This document shows positions 23,901-34,854 of a stretch of 64,000 nucleotides of DNA, piece by piece. Numbering within the stretch: the stretch's first letter is position 1; every line of letters starts with the position of its first letter. Where the stretch lies: assembly GCA_918807975.1 (NCBI GenBank), contig OU964928.1:930001-994000 (forward strand), given 5' to 3'. The position numbers and the translations under genes are program-made. The notes under the pieces were generated by a model that saw only the letters and a list, made by a program, of their open reading frames with translations, had not been told where the DNA came from and made no database searches. Source of the DNA: Aplidium turbinatum. Taxonomy: Eukaryota > Chordata > Ascidiacea > Aplousobranchia > Polyclinidae.

Positions 23901-23990
23901 TTACGTTAATAAAGCAAGTATTTTTATTGTAAAAATGAATTGCTGTGAATTGGTACAAAATAGTAACAGTTTAAGTTAGCGCTAGATCAA
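20950..23990 (-). repeat. Right arm: inverted tandem array of ~394-bp monomers (8 units)
   Basis: Same monomer types as the left arm on the opposite strand, with unit starts near 21,208, 21,608, 22,003, 22,403, 22,783, 23,197, 23,591 and 23,958. One junction near 22,484-22,530 is interrupted by unrelated DNA. The outermost unit lacks the same internal ~85 bp and the same spacer as the outermost left unit. Confidence 0.92.
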
Positions 23991-24147
23991 TAATAATGCC
24001 TACAAATATTTAAAAATCAATAGGCATTCCGCTTTTACTTCTATTCCGCGTTTTTGCACCCTTCCTAAAAGTAGTTGCGTTTTTTTGCATGACGTCACAG
24101 ATTTTTGTGACGTCACTAACCAAGGCGGCCGATCCTAAACCAGCACC
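23984..24147 (-). repeat. Right outer terminal inverted repeat
   Basis: Reverse complement of 11,987-12,150, ending CCTAAACCAGCACC directly before the second CTTTGCTC duplication. Both TGACGTCA palindromes are kept. Confidence 0.85.
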
Positions 24148-24155
24148 CTTTGCTC
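24148..24155. repeat. Target-site duplication of the giant foldback element, right copy
   Basis: CTTTGCTC, identical to 11,979-11,986. Confidence 0.9.
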
Positions 24156-24663
24156 TTGAATCAAACGTTGTTGAAACTTAAATTGGGAATTGCCTTTCCT
24201 TCCACAGTCTGCTTAATCTTCAACAATCAGAAGGTATGAGCTTGGAACGGCACCAACCCATTACGTGACCGTCGCTGTACATAAAAACTATCACTTTTTG
24301 ACGTTAGTTTATCAGGGCCGATAATATTAGGGCCCATAATACCAAGGGATCAAGTTACCGGCAACTACGCTGTGCGGTGTCCTCAATATCCCACTTGACA
24401 GATTGATTTGGATTTTAACTGATTTGAACTTTCTCAAAGTTGGTCACATTCATAAAACCGTAATTTAAAAAGGGTGTTAACTGTAACGGAAGACTGGCAA
24501 CGATTAATATTACAGCACAACAAAATCGACAATTTTACAATCTTTGGTTATGTTTTCGTACTGACACATGGCTTGCGTGACAGCTTATAGAGCTCGTTTA
24601 AAACCAGGAACTAGAGCACTCGAGTGAAAGACGTCGCGTGAAGTGATTGATTGGAAATAGAGG
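24156..24663. other. Spacer between two transposons
   Basis: AT-rich DNA, no supported coding exon. A pyrimidine-rich CTTTCCTTCCACAG followed 26 bp later by AAG|GTATGA resembles a tiny exon but has no supporting partner. Confidence 0.3.
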
Positions 24664-24671
24664 ATGGTGAT

Positions 24672-26760
24672 TAGAGTTGTAAATGCAAAAAAAACGAACC
24701 GCTTTTTTTAAAAAAAAACGTGTTTTTTTTCAAAAAAAAACTTGGGCCAAAAAAAACACGCGTTTTTTGTTGTTTTTTTTTGTTTATTTTCATATTTTTC
24801 TGGAAAAGTTGCAAACTTTTTACAATTTACAGCTTGGTTTCATTATAGTGCTCTTGAAAAACATTAAACTAGTAAAATTGGTTTTATTGGTGTGCTGAAA
24901 TTCCTAAGTGTGTGTGCTTGGCAGCAGCATATGTTTTTTGCATAGCCCTATAGCCTACGGTTGTTTAACTTTCTTTTTCATTCTCAGGCATGTTTGTGGC
25001 AGTAGACCTGACAAACATTGAATTAATGCAATTTGATACATGACATAATGTAGATAAATTAATTTCTTTTTCCTTTTATGGAAGTGCCCTTTATGGAAAG
25101 TAGCCTACGATGTTAGTATACCGGTAGGCCTACTGGTTATTCTTGTAAGCTACACACTCAATGGGTTGACGAAATTTTGGCAAAAACAAGATGGCAGTAT
25201 TCAGAACACACATTACTGTACCTTGTTTGTGGTAATTTACTAATGCAAGCTATTGCCAATAGCTTGTTTAAAGCTATTGCCAATAGCCATGTTGACTATT
25301 GCTAGTAACTACCAACCATGAATGAAGAAATTTCCCCTTTAAAGTGGAGTTTTTCAGCACTGCTCAGTGTTCACATAGTGAATAAATGCTTCATAATACT
25401 TTTCCTGACAAGAATAAAGTTTTACCCATATTCCCACAATGCAGGATAAAGATACAAAACAAACATCAAAGATGAAAACTTATTTTATTTGGGAACTACG
25501 CTGGAGTAGAAAGGAGTGAGAATTGATCTCTTGTCGTTACGCACCAATAAAACTATGATGCGTAACTTTGTTTTTATTGGGTAGAGGAAAGATTGATGAA
25601 AAGTTTGGCAAAAACAGAAAAGTGCTAAAGTCTCAAAGTCCTGAAAACTACAGTACAGTAGTTCAATTTGGATGGATAGGTGCAACCATACTTCTTTTAA
25701 AAATGTCTATGACAGCACAATGGTGTGATTAAGGAAAAACAAACATGACTATGACATCACAAAGGAGTATTGAACCTCTTCAGGGAAAATAAAAAACATC
25801 AAAATGTTTCCATCTTTCATTACATTTAAATATGATTTGGGCTAAAAGTTGGGACTTTAGCACTACACTGCTTTTGCCAAACTTTTCATCAATCTTTCCT
25901 CTACCCGATTAAAAAAAAATAATTTTTTTTAAAGTTACACATCATGGTTTTATTGGTGTGTAACGACAAGAGGTTGATTTCTTTTTATCTGAAAAAGTAG
26001 TCGCCAAAACTTGTTTTAATGTTCATAAACAGATAGCCCACCCCAGAAAACATGGGGTAGAGCTAAAAATTATCCAAATATGTTGAGCGGTTCTTGAGAT
26101 ATTGCCATTTTTCTATTGCTCCTTATCTAGGATGCCACCTAGTGGCTAAGGCTACTTTACTTGTAACTCGAGAACCGCTTGTGTGATTTTCATCAAGTTT
26201 GCACCAAATGCACATCAACTGGAACAACCTCTTGACGTTGTACTGGAAAAGGTGTGGAGTGCTGGTCAAAAGTGCCTTTGTTAAGTAGAAAAACAGGACA
26301 CTGACCACCTGGTCCTAACATGCCCATTAACCAAAATCCCAGGTGGCTTCGAAACTGTACACAAGTGTGGTACTGCATTTAACAACTGGCTGGACCAAAT
26401 TACAGACATTACTTGAGATGTGCCAACCATAGGACACTGTTACTACTATTTGAGACAGTGAGAAATCTTTATGGCTCGTGTGTTGAGACTTGGGATCTAC
26501 AAAATTGCAATAAAAAAATAGGCCTATACCAGACATATAGTCTGATTTAAAGTAAGTTATACGAGTTATGAGACTGTTTCTTTGTTGAAAGAGACGCTAT
26601 TGCAATAAGTTTACCCTAATTGCTGCATATTGTGACATTTAATGTCAAAATAGGTAAAAAAAACAAAAAAAAAGAATAAAAACAAAAAAAACAATAATAA
26701 ACAAAAAAAACGAGCTCGTTTTTTTTAAAAACAAAAAAAACCGTTTTTTTTACATCTCTA
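24672..26760. mobile_element. Non-autonomous hAT element, 2,089 bp
   Basis: Ends are TAGAGTTGTAAA..AAAAAACG and its inverse TTTTTTTTACATCTCTA, the Tol2-like TAGAGxTGTAAA terminus. They are flanked by ATGGTGAT (24,664-24,671) and ATGGTGAA (26,761-26,768), a 7/8 target duplication. Subterminal regions are runs of AAAAAAAACG words. No transposase is readable. Inside is a second inverted repeat (25,525-25,632 against 25,857-25,978). Confidence 0.8.
25525..25978. repeat. Inverted repeat nested in the hAT element
   Basis: TCTTGTCGTTACGCACCAAT..GGTAGAGGAAAGATTGATGA..GTGCTAAAGTC (25,525-25,632) is matched in reverse by GACTTTAGCAC..TCATCAATCTTTCCTCTACC..GTGTAACGACAAGAGG (25,857-25,978). The arms diverge moderately and enclose about 220 bp. 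This is a foldback MITE-like insertion or a core of the parent element. Confidence 0.65.
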
Positions 26761-26768
26761 ATGGTGAA

Positions 26769-27272
26769 TAATGGACCTTACCCTAACCCTTACCCTAATA
26801 ATAACCGTTACCCTTACAAGAATTTCTCACATAGAACATATTCAAGGGACGTGTCTCGAAATACGGACAGAAAGATTTTGGATTTAACAGTGTATCACAA
26901 TTTGCTTTCCAATTCAAGCCCGAATTATTTGATAAGCTTTCCTATTGTTAAAACCTCACCCAGGAAAACCGTCTGTCTGTTTCAAGCGCTTGATTGAACG
27001 GTCTCCAAAAGTTATTTAATGTTCAAAAATTTAAAAAATCTTTAAAAGTTGAAACACAAGTTTTTCAAAATTCTAAATTATTGGCAAAATGTTTGTTTTA
27101 TTCCACTTAACTTACTCAGAGCAACTACTAATTGTTGACCGGATACGAATAAAACCGCCTTTAAGCAGTTCCCGCGTTCAGCACTGAAACGTAGGCTACT
27201 GTCTACAAAAAACAGATTGATTTTTAGATATCAATTGTCAAAGACATGATAATGCTGTTGAAAAACTTTCAG
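26769..27272. other. Spacer starting with telomere-like repeats
   Basis: Begins TTACCCTAACCCTTACCCTA (from 26,778), three degenerate CCCTAA units directly next to the hAT insertion, then AT-rich DNA without a gene. Confidence 0.5.
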
Positions 27273-27320
27273 AAACGTCAACCCGCAAGATGGGAATGGT
27301 TTTGAGGAAATTTATTGAAG
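27273..27320 (+). CDS. Candidate small exon upstream of the 28-kb exon
   Basis: Bounded by an acceptor (AACTTTCAG) and a good donor (GAAG|GTGAGT). It reads ETSTRKMGMVLRKFIE in one frame and ends in phase 1. Both the exon at 28,028 and the exon at 32,048 begin with the two bases needed to continue, so phase alone does not decide the partner. ATG at 27,290 could be a start. No family recognised. Confidence 0.35.
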
Positions 27321-28027
27321 GTGAGTTTTCGAAGTCAGCTCATTTTAGATACGATATTAATTTTATAACTAATAGTTCGATATAACTTTAACGCATGTTG
27401 TACAAAACAATACGAAAATAAAGCGCAATTCATCTTCTATGTCCTGGTGTATTTAAAAAGTCCATGCAGTAGGCTATGTGTATTGTGTATCCTGCAGTAA
27501 ATCTACAAATCCTCGACCATTAACATTGCAGGGTTGCCTGCATATTTTTTAAGGTTCATGATGTTTATTAAAACAACATTCAACGCAGACTTAGCCTACT
27601 TTTAATTAATTTGTAAAGGAATTAATTTTTCTTCTACAACACATAGACGCCCTTACTTGAAAGTTAAAGTGCTTTGGTGCTTTGCCAGTTGAGGCTGCAG
27701 GTTTCAATCACCCTGGAATCAGAAAACAGTCTAATTATGAGCAATTTGAGCATGATCTGTCTTAACGGCTGAAAGTAGCGGCCATTAGGCGACGAAGGCC
27801 CATGGTCTGTAACATTGACCAAGGGTAAAATTGAATCCATCTGGAAATGATTTTAGGAGTTCAGAATCATTTTAGGGGGTAAGAACTGCAAGGAACATTA
27901 CAACGTTAGAAGTGTTTTTTTTTGGAGAATTAAAAGTTTTCATTAGTAGGGGTCCCAAATTATCCTCTAAATGGGCCTGTCTGCAGTTTACATTTTGCAT
28001 GTCTCTTATAATTCAATTGTACTTCAG

Positions 28028-28242
28028 TATTCAGTTGTGAAGTCACAATCAACATCTCCATTACCACAAAGGAATCTACGCGATCCTCTGATATATCCTA
28101 CAAAGGGCCTTGTTGTGGAATAAGGGATGTGCTTACAAGTGGTGTTGTGAAGGAGCTCATAAACCATGTGGCGAATGATAGCAGTGCGGGAGCTGTGGTA
28201 AATATCATGAAAAGCAACTGCTACCTCCAAATGCAGGCCTGA
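28028..28242 (+). CDS. Candidate terminal exon, product unrecognised
   Basis: After an acceptor (TTGTACTTCAG) the frame reads FSCEVTINISITTKE.., SSDISYKGPCCGIRDVLTSG, VVKELINHVANDSSAGAVVN and ends CYLQMQA with TGA at 28,240-28,242. Composition is clearly codon-like against the surrounding AT-rich DNA. The phase matches the exon ending at 27,320, giving a short protein of about 80 residues if that exon holds the start. A donor inside (GTG|GTAAAT, about 28,196) would allow splicing onward instead. I cannot name the family. Confidence 0.4.
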
Positions 28243-30234
28243 ACTCAATGAAGGACTTGATCACCTACTATCACAGTAGGTCGCCTGTGTGACTGTATGA
28301 CGAAATATTGAACTTTTTAATTTTCTTGTAGTTTTAGTAAAAAAAACATATCGACCGTTAGGGTCATAGTCACTCTATTATTGTATATTTACTCGTTTGA
28401 CGCTTAGGCCACTTCAACTTTATATTGCTGTACAGCAGATGCCCAGTTGTCTTTGGAGCGATGAACGACCTCAACTGTGTTGACATTTCACATTGTTTCA
28501 GGCTTGTTGCGTCACCAGAAAAAGGCAATGGCGGCACCAATAATTTGTAACGTCTTGCAACTTTGTAATTTTCCTAATTTTTTCTATAATTTGTTGTATC
28601 TTTTATGCCTGAAACAAACAAAAACAAACAAGTTAGAAACTGATACGGAAACACTGTGATTCAACTAGAAGTAGGTGGGAGAGAGGTTGGAAGGGCGCCA
28701 TGGCAACGCTTTTTGCATGGTTGAGTGCACACCATGACATGCGTAGAGTGAGCTCCATTCGGAGACCTATTTGTTTTCTGTCGCATAAAAATTTGTGACA
28801 AGATTTTTATCGTGAAACTTCATTATTTGTGTTTACGTCATCATACTTTGTTGTATGAATGAGTAAAACGAAAATGTTTTCGCCACAGTGTTAAATGGCA
28901 CATGGCAAAACTACGAGCATTAAATATATTATGCTCTATTTAAAAAGTTTATGTTAGGCTATAGTCTATACAGTATTTATATTATAGCCTATCTATGTTT
29001 CACATTTTTATCCTAATCGGATAGTGAGCTACTTGCTCAATAATGCCTCTATGGAAAGTACACGGTAGCATAAAAAAATTTGCTATCGCCGTACAAGTAC
29101 TGGGCTACAATGCCAATGAAATATTTATCACATCGGTGAAACGTATCGGCCCAATTTAATGGCCGAAATTATTTTGAAATCCCTTTTATGATTATTGAAA
29201 AATTGTTCTTATCTTTTATATTTCACGGCAATTTAACGTCAAAAGACGCTAGTGGTCGGTTTTATAGTTGGTATTATTATTATTCCGAGTCATTGAAGGA
29301 TTTCATCTTTCACGCTCTTGAAAGAAAAGCGTTCTTGCTGTTCAAACATTGTTTGATACAACACGTTCTAAATACTATGTTCAACTTTACAGAGTGATCA
29401 TTGGCTCAAAAGCTTCAAGCTATTATGCTGTAGTCGCATAGAAGTGTATGGCACATTGGCCAAAGTAGTGTGTAATTATTACTTAAATTTTTAGTAATTT
29501 TACACTATTACTGTATATAAAAAAAAACTGTTGCTACTGTGGTGTAGGCCTAGCCCTACTACAAGTCTACAACCACTGCGAGCTTCAATAAAAATATGTC
29601 AGTGCAATACGACAAAAGTTGCAGCTTTGTCTTTTCCAAGCATTCTTCCATTTTTTTCTTCTTGTTGAATCATATTTTTACCTTTTTGCATTTTGTTATT
29701 CTACAAGGTGATGCCAGCTGTCAAACTGCCTCTTTATGTCGTAATGGTCGAGTTTCATGTCGCATTTAAACATTTCTAATATACAGTACGTCATAGCTAG
29801 TTCCTGTAGTACTTTTGTATTTGAACTACTAGAGTACTAGACCTACTATTCGTTCATGAGTTTGCAAAATGAGACATGCAAGGCATAACAAACCTTTTCT
29901 TTCTGACACAATCAGTTGTCAACAAAAGTTACATTACCGTGTTACTGTACAGCAATATATTTCACCCAACGCTCTTTGGAAGTAGGCCAAGTGTGAACTT
30001 TTAAAATCTGAATATTCGAGTGTTTTTTCACAATCCCGCCAAGTTATTTCACAATTACCGCTGTAAACATTATGAGCTTACAACTTATGCATTTTTGTAC
30101 TTTTGAAAGAACTGAGGTGCTAAGTTCGTGTTTTCCATGCAATTGTTGGATTCCATTGTTGTCTGTTGCTATTGTTCATTATATTGCTGTATTGTTATGT
30201 GAGGTTAAATAAGGAAGCCTATCTCAGACAGCTA
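28243..30234. other. Spacer, nothing recognised
   Basis: AT-rich DNA. Open frames at 28,477-28,659 and 29,188-29,397 are AT-driven and lack splice context. Confidence 0.35.
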
Positions 30235-30292
30235 AATCTGTCATTTTTACAACGTCTGCACACGTTGAATCAATGTAAAAGACAGATATTTT
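30235..30292. repeat. Dispersed hairpin motif, copy 3
   Basis: CTGTCATTTTTACAACGTCT and its near-inverse ACGTTGAATCAATGTAAAAG with GACAG form a hairpin related to those at 10.05, 11.05 and 40.0 kb. Confidence 0.45.
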
Positions 30293-30654
30293 TGTCTAGT
30301 TACTTACTTTATTGGCAAACAATGATGCACTATTTTGTAACAGGCTGCAATGACGCGTGAATGCTCGAAAGAGAAAATATGCTCCCATCTGCTCGAAGTT
30401 CGATTATTTGTCTTAGAACATTTTATGCAGAATTGTAAAAAGCGAAAATTTCGCTTTTGTTTCTTGCCGAAGTGATATGAGTTGTAAAAACATGTTTTCA
30501 TTTCTGTATTTACGATACAAAAGCTTCTTTATACTTCATCAAGGATGTACGTGCAAGTATCATTGTAACTGGTCTTCTACGGTATAATATGATATTAATC
30601 GTTTTCAAGATTATTAACACAAATAAATAATTGATATCAAAATAAACAGCTTTT

Positions 30655-31260
30655 GCAAAGTTGATGCTAACGAAGAATTCATCCCAAAAAATTCACGTCT
30701 CTACGAGTCCTCCTTTGAGTATATGGGCCAAGGATTTACGTCTTTCGCACCAAGCCTTCTGCCATGTTGGATGAAAGAAAATACAACCAATGATGATGTG
30801 GTCTGTGGTCTATTTCGTGGCACCACACTGGCAATAAAAGGAAGATACCATTTGTCATTGGTGCACGGTTGAGCAGCAAAGCGTGACACCTGTACGAAAG
30901 ATTGTTGAAAGGTCAATCACGAAAGGGACTGATCAGGGGAGAGGATATTTGCGTCGGGGACGAAGAAATGGAGTTTACTTGCATTGGATCTCTAATGCGC
31001 TTTCCACTTGCGGTCCACTCTTTATTCATCATAATCGCTGAGCAGAAGTTGAGCGTTTGAAAGCGTGAAGGTAATTCTTGAGTTCCTGCATGAAATCGAA
31101 AAGAAACTCAAACAGCAAGATGAAGACAATGCAGCATTGATAATCTAGATGATGATTGTGAACGAATAATTCCGACGAAGTAACTTTTCTTCCTCTTTGA
31201 AGATGCTTCAGTAAAAGAAACCAGACGTCAATGGAGTTGTACCTACTGTCTTTGTGCCAT
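30655..31260 (+). pseudogene. Coding-like but frame-broken block, product unrecognised
   Basis: Three consecutive plus-strand stretches look coding but lie in different frames. 30,655-30,868 contains NEEFIPKNSRLYESSFEYMG, SFAPSLLPCWMKENTTNDD and GLFRGTTLAIKGRYHLSL. 30,860-31,041 contains TVEQQSVTPVRKIVERS, QGRGYLRRGRRNGVYLHW and STCGPLFIHHNR. 31,060-31,150 contains VKVILEFLHEIEKKLKQQDE. The first two overlap as if a single base had been gained. Either this is a decayed gene or retrocopy, or a set of real exons whose junctions I could not place. No domain recognised. Confidence 0.3.
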
Positions 31261-32047
31261 ATCGCCATAGGCCTCGCAATCACGTCTCTGTTTCAAACCT
31301 TTCATACTTTTCAAGTGTTTTTCAACTTAATTTTTTTTCATGTTACTTGATTGCGAGACTAACAGCGCCAGATACGTGTGATCCATCGTATTGCATTTTG
31401 TCATTTACAGTTCCATGTTGTGTTTATCGCCTGCAGTTGGCCAATAATGTTGTTGCATAATTATCTGGCATGATGAGAACATAAATTGGCAAAATTCGAA
31501 GCAGAGTTTAATTTGACTTCTTCTTGGTGTCTATTTTGTAATTATCATCGTTATGTTTTGGAAGTGGCTGAAGTAAATAAGTTAAATAATAGACAATGAT
31601 AACTCCACACAGGTAATCGCACTTTCTGGTGCTCATTCTACTTATAATATATGTTGCACTCTGTAGACAAGGTTAGGATTGTTTGTAACAGTACTAAACT
31701 GCTGAATAACTGAAATAGTGACGTCACAAGAAATCCAATTGTTTGTCCACAAAAGTCAAAGAAGTAAGGTTAGTTTTATAATTTAAAAAAATATTACAAA
31801 CTTTTATTTTGAAGATTATAAATTTAAAAATTAATGTTGTTTTCAGACCTTCTTTAGTTTTTTCAAGTTTGTTAAATATTCTTGAACAGACGAAGAACCA
31901 ACCTCTGACATGTAAAATTTTGTTTTCACATTAGGAAAATCCTGCAGGCCTAAATTTTATTTAGTTCTTTATCACAGCTGTTGCATTTATTTTTATCGCT
32001 TTTAAAAAACAACACAAAGTTTTATAACATGTTTTGTTTCAAAACAG
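31261..32047. other. Spacer, nothing recognised
   Basis: AT-rich DNA without supported exons. One GTGACGTCAC palindrome lies at about 31,720. Confidence 0.35.
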
Positions 32048-32298
32048 AAACGATTCGTGACACAATGGACATCCATCTGTGTACGATCATCCGGGTAACA
32101 ACGCTCTTTGGAAAGTCTCGAATCATTGATGTGGCCGACAATCTATCATACATCGGCCCGCCAGACGGCGCTGCTGAGTATTTGCAATCGGACGAGTTCC
32201 AGAAGAGAGTGGAAGGAGCCATTCTCAACGCCAAGGTTGGAAGAATCAGATCAGTACAATTGGTCATAAAGCACAAAGAAGAATCGATTATAAAATAG
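32048..32298 (+). CDS. Terminal exon of an unrecognised host gene
   Basis: After the acceptor GTTTCAAAACAG the frame reads ETIRDTMDIHLCTIIRVTTL, FGKSRIIDVADNLSYIGPPD, GAAEYLQSDEFQKRVEGAIL, NAKVGRIRSVQLVIKHKEE and stops at 32,296-32,298. G+C-rich codons contrast sharply with the flanks. The exon begins with two bases of a split codon, so the preceding exon must end in phase 1. The exon at 27,273-27,320 qualifies, giving ..KFIEETIRD.., but other exons may intervene. The fold looks mixed alpha/beta. I do not recognise the family. Confidence 0.5.
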
Positions 32299-33144
32299 AG
32301 AAGATGGTGACGAAACAAATGGTGGCAAAAGACTTTACAGCTAAAATAGCTGTACGTTATAAAATCATTGCCTGCACTTGCAAACAAAGTCTGTAATGCA
32401 ATTTGCCGCATATTCACTGAATGAATGAGAATGGGAGTTTTGCGTTAAATCCAACAATTTCGGACAAGAATGATTTAGTTTTTGGAAAGATTGAAATCAA
32501 ATAAAAAAACAAAGATATAAGAAACACAATTGACTCAAAGAAAGTTCAAGTGTTGTGCAACTATGTTGTTTGTGACGTCACCGCTAAATCTAATAATCGA
32601 TGTTTGTATCAAACTTGAAACTAAGTTATTGTTTGTATGTGTAGCATATACTTGCGACAATATAAGCTAACTGTATCTATCTTGTGGTTTGATTTTACCT
32701 TTTAGTGTTTTTTTACGTGAAGATCTGTCGCCTGTTTATGGAAATAAGTGGGTTATAACTTAATAGCCTATAGACCCATTGCCAGGGCTGTTGAGAGAAC
32801 TTCGGAGTCCGGACCCCAAAACCTTTAAAAGGCAAGGTAAGTAATCGCAAAACGACCTTGTATGACTGTCACTGAGACCTGAAATGTCCTTCCACAACTT
32901 CAATGCTTCATTAACAGCGTTAACTATTGTCTTTCCGGTAGGTACAAACAAATTCAACAAAACTTAGGTGTAAATAGACACCAAGACTTTTATATATTAA
33001 TCTGAAGAAATGACGAACTTCAGAAAGTCTGAAAATTATATTTTCTAAATAATTTGTCAGCCTACCCATCAGTCAAACTCAATTGCAAACACTTATTAAT
33101 TGTAAAATGCTGCCACTACATGAACTTTATCCAAATATCTTTAT
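32299..33144. other. Spacer downstream of the 32-kb exon
   Basis: AT-rich, probably including 3' untranslated sequence. A TGTGACGTCACC palindrome lies near 32,571. No further gene seen. Confidence 0.35.
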
Positions 33145-33152
33145 GTTATAAC

Positions 33153-34846
33153 TAGAGATGTAGGCCTACCGATACCAATATTTTGGCCGATACCGATCCC
33201 GATATCACTTTTTTAGGCCGATACTGATACCGATATTTTGGCCGATACTTTGGTGTTACAAAAAGAAGCAATGTTGGTATTTGCAAGGAATTAGGCTATA
33301 TCAAATGCTAAGTTTTACCTTATTTGCATAAAACTATTAAAAAAGGCTTTCAATTGGCATAATTTATTAAAGATTCAAGACTCCAATCTCAACCGCATTG
33401 TTGTGTCATAATAGTAGGTTTTAGTAATGAAAGGCCACCGTAATTGAGTATTGGGGACTGGGGTATAAGGGAAGAAACATTACATCATAATTGGGGTTTC
33501 TGAAAAATTAATAAAGTGTTTGCGCAAACTCTCCAAATAGGCTATCATAATTGATAATAAGATGTAAAACAAGTGATTTGTGTAGTTGTACAAAAACTAT
33601 TCGACAAATAATGTGCAACCTAAGGGCGCTTGTCGTTTGGTTGAAAAGCTTTTGCCAGGCCAAGACTACCCAGGTAGGCTCAAAATGAAAGCAATGGGAC
33701 TACGAATCCTCATTAAACTAATCAATAATGGTCTTGTTGCGCCTAAGATGACAACCTCATTGTGAAGAAAGGAGTGTCCTTCCCGGCTATCAGCACAATA
33801 AAGGCTGAGCACTCATTAGTACAGCGAGCTGTTGCGATTCGCTAATCATAACGGTGTAGCTTCCACGCTAGCCATTTAGACCATCCAATCAAGCATATGT
33901 TTCTCGGCAGCCGTTAGCTGCTGTTGAATTACTACATCCATTCAGCAATCATGCCATCAGTGCAGCACACTTCATGGAAGATACTTGGAATGCATCGTGG
34001 TGCGCCACCGACACCAAACTACATGGGTTTACACCCCACCCGGTGGCGCGCCCCCCTGGTATGGACCTGCCTCGGCCGACTTGGGTCAAGCTCAACAGAA
34101 TCCGAACCGGAGTCGGTCTCATCCATTCCAACATGCACAAGTGGGGTCTGGCTCCCTCATCGGCCTGCGAATGCGGCGTGGAGGAACAAACTGCTGACCG
34201 TGTCTTTTTCGAATGTCCCATCTACAAGGCACCAAATGGAACGCATGGTATAGCAACGCTGGACGAAGCTGCACTCACCTGGCTCTCCACCACCTGCCCC
34301 GAAATTTGATCTAGTCTCAAACGAAAGAAGAAGAAGAAGGCAGCCGTTTTGTAGCAAGAATTGACATCGACAAAAATTGAAAGGTAAAAACGATGCAAAT
34401 AATTATTCATTTTTGCTACCTCGGTAGTCTTGGCCTGGTTTTATCCTCTGCTGAGAGTAAAAAAGAAACACAAATGATAAATATTGGAGAAATTGAGTCT
34501 CCTTCACAACTTAAGAATCGAACAACGCAAAACTGCTGAAAGAAAACGTTTTGTTTGAGTGAAAGAATCACTGTAAGCAAACAATGTCAAAAGGTGCACG
34601 CATGAAGTCATGGGAGTGTGAGGTATCAAAAATTTGAACAGGTTGTTATTTTTCTACTTCAATGTGATGTTAGTTAGGCTACTACTTTAAAAAATCTATA
34701 TCTTTGCTTCTGCAGAAAATCTGCAGCAAACGCCTTTTTTTACATGTTTAGTATCGGCCACAGTATCGGCCAAATTTTGCCGATACCGATACTCAAAAAA
34801 TGGCCGATATCACCGATAACGATGCCGATATATCGGTATATCTCTA
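33153..34846. mobile_element. hAT element, 1,694 bp, with a LINE inserted in it
   Basis: Termini TAGAGATGTAGGCCTACCGATA and inverse TATCGGTATATCTCTA, flanked by a perfect GTTATAAC duplication (33,145-33,152 and 34,847-34,854). Both subterminal regions consist of repeated GGCCGATACCGAT words. No transposase frame survives. A LINE fragment with its own target duplication interrupts the interior. Confidence 0.85.
33916..34338 (+). mobile_element. LINE 3' end, 5'-truncated insertion with target duplication
   Basis: Flanked by GGCAGCCGTT at 33,906-33,915 and 34,339-34,348. The frame reads NHAISAAHFMEDTWNASWC, then TPHPVARPPGMDLPRPTWVK, LNRIRTGVGLIHSNMHKWGL, SSACECGVEEQTADRVFFEC and LTWLSTTCPEI, ending in TGA at about 34,307. 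This is the C-terminus of a widespread non-LTR reverse transcriptase (RLNRLRTGVG..CECG..E-T-DH...CP). It ends in an (AAG)n tail at 34,324-34,338. The frame is open, so the insertion is fairly young. Confidence 0.85.
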
Positions 34847-34854
34847 GTTATAAC

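Larger units (their letters stand above)
11987..24147. mobile_element. Giant foldback (TU/FB-like) hAT element, 12,161 bp
   Basis: Both ends carry an inverted repeat of about 165 bp starting GGTGCTGGTTTAGGATCGG. The two copies differ by a single base in the first ~150, and the 8-bp flanks are identical (11,979-11,986 and 24,148-24,155). Inside each end, a ~394-bp monomer is tandemly repeated, in plus orientation on the left arm and minus orientation on the right. The arms meet at a ~1.1-kb loop encoding a hAT transposase C-terminus. This matches the architecture of sea-urchin TU and fly FB foldback elements, in which long inverted termini are built of tandem units. Arm lengths are very unequal (about 7.7 and 3.0 kb). 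The termini do not start with the CA-G common in hAT elements, so the assignment rests on duplication length and loop content. The near-identical termini suggest recent insertion or ongoing conversion between arms. Confidence 0.88.

Noticed and set aside
12176-23958. Many ~101-codon plus/minus frames in the 394-bp monomers as a gene family
   Set aside because: The repeats are near-identical over non-coding parts too, the frames lack splice or promoter context, and the unit is part of transposon arms. Conservation is explained by homogenisation.
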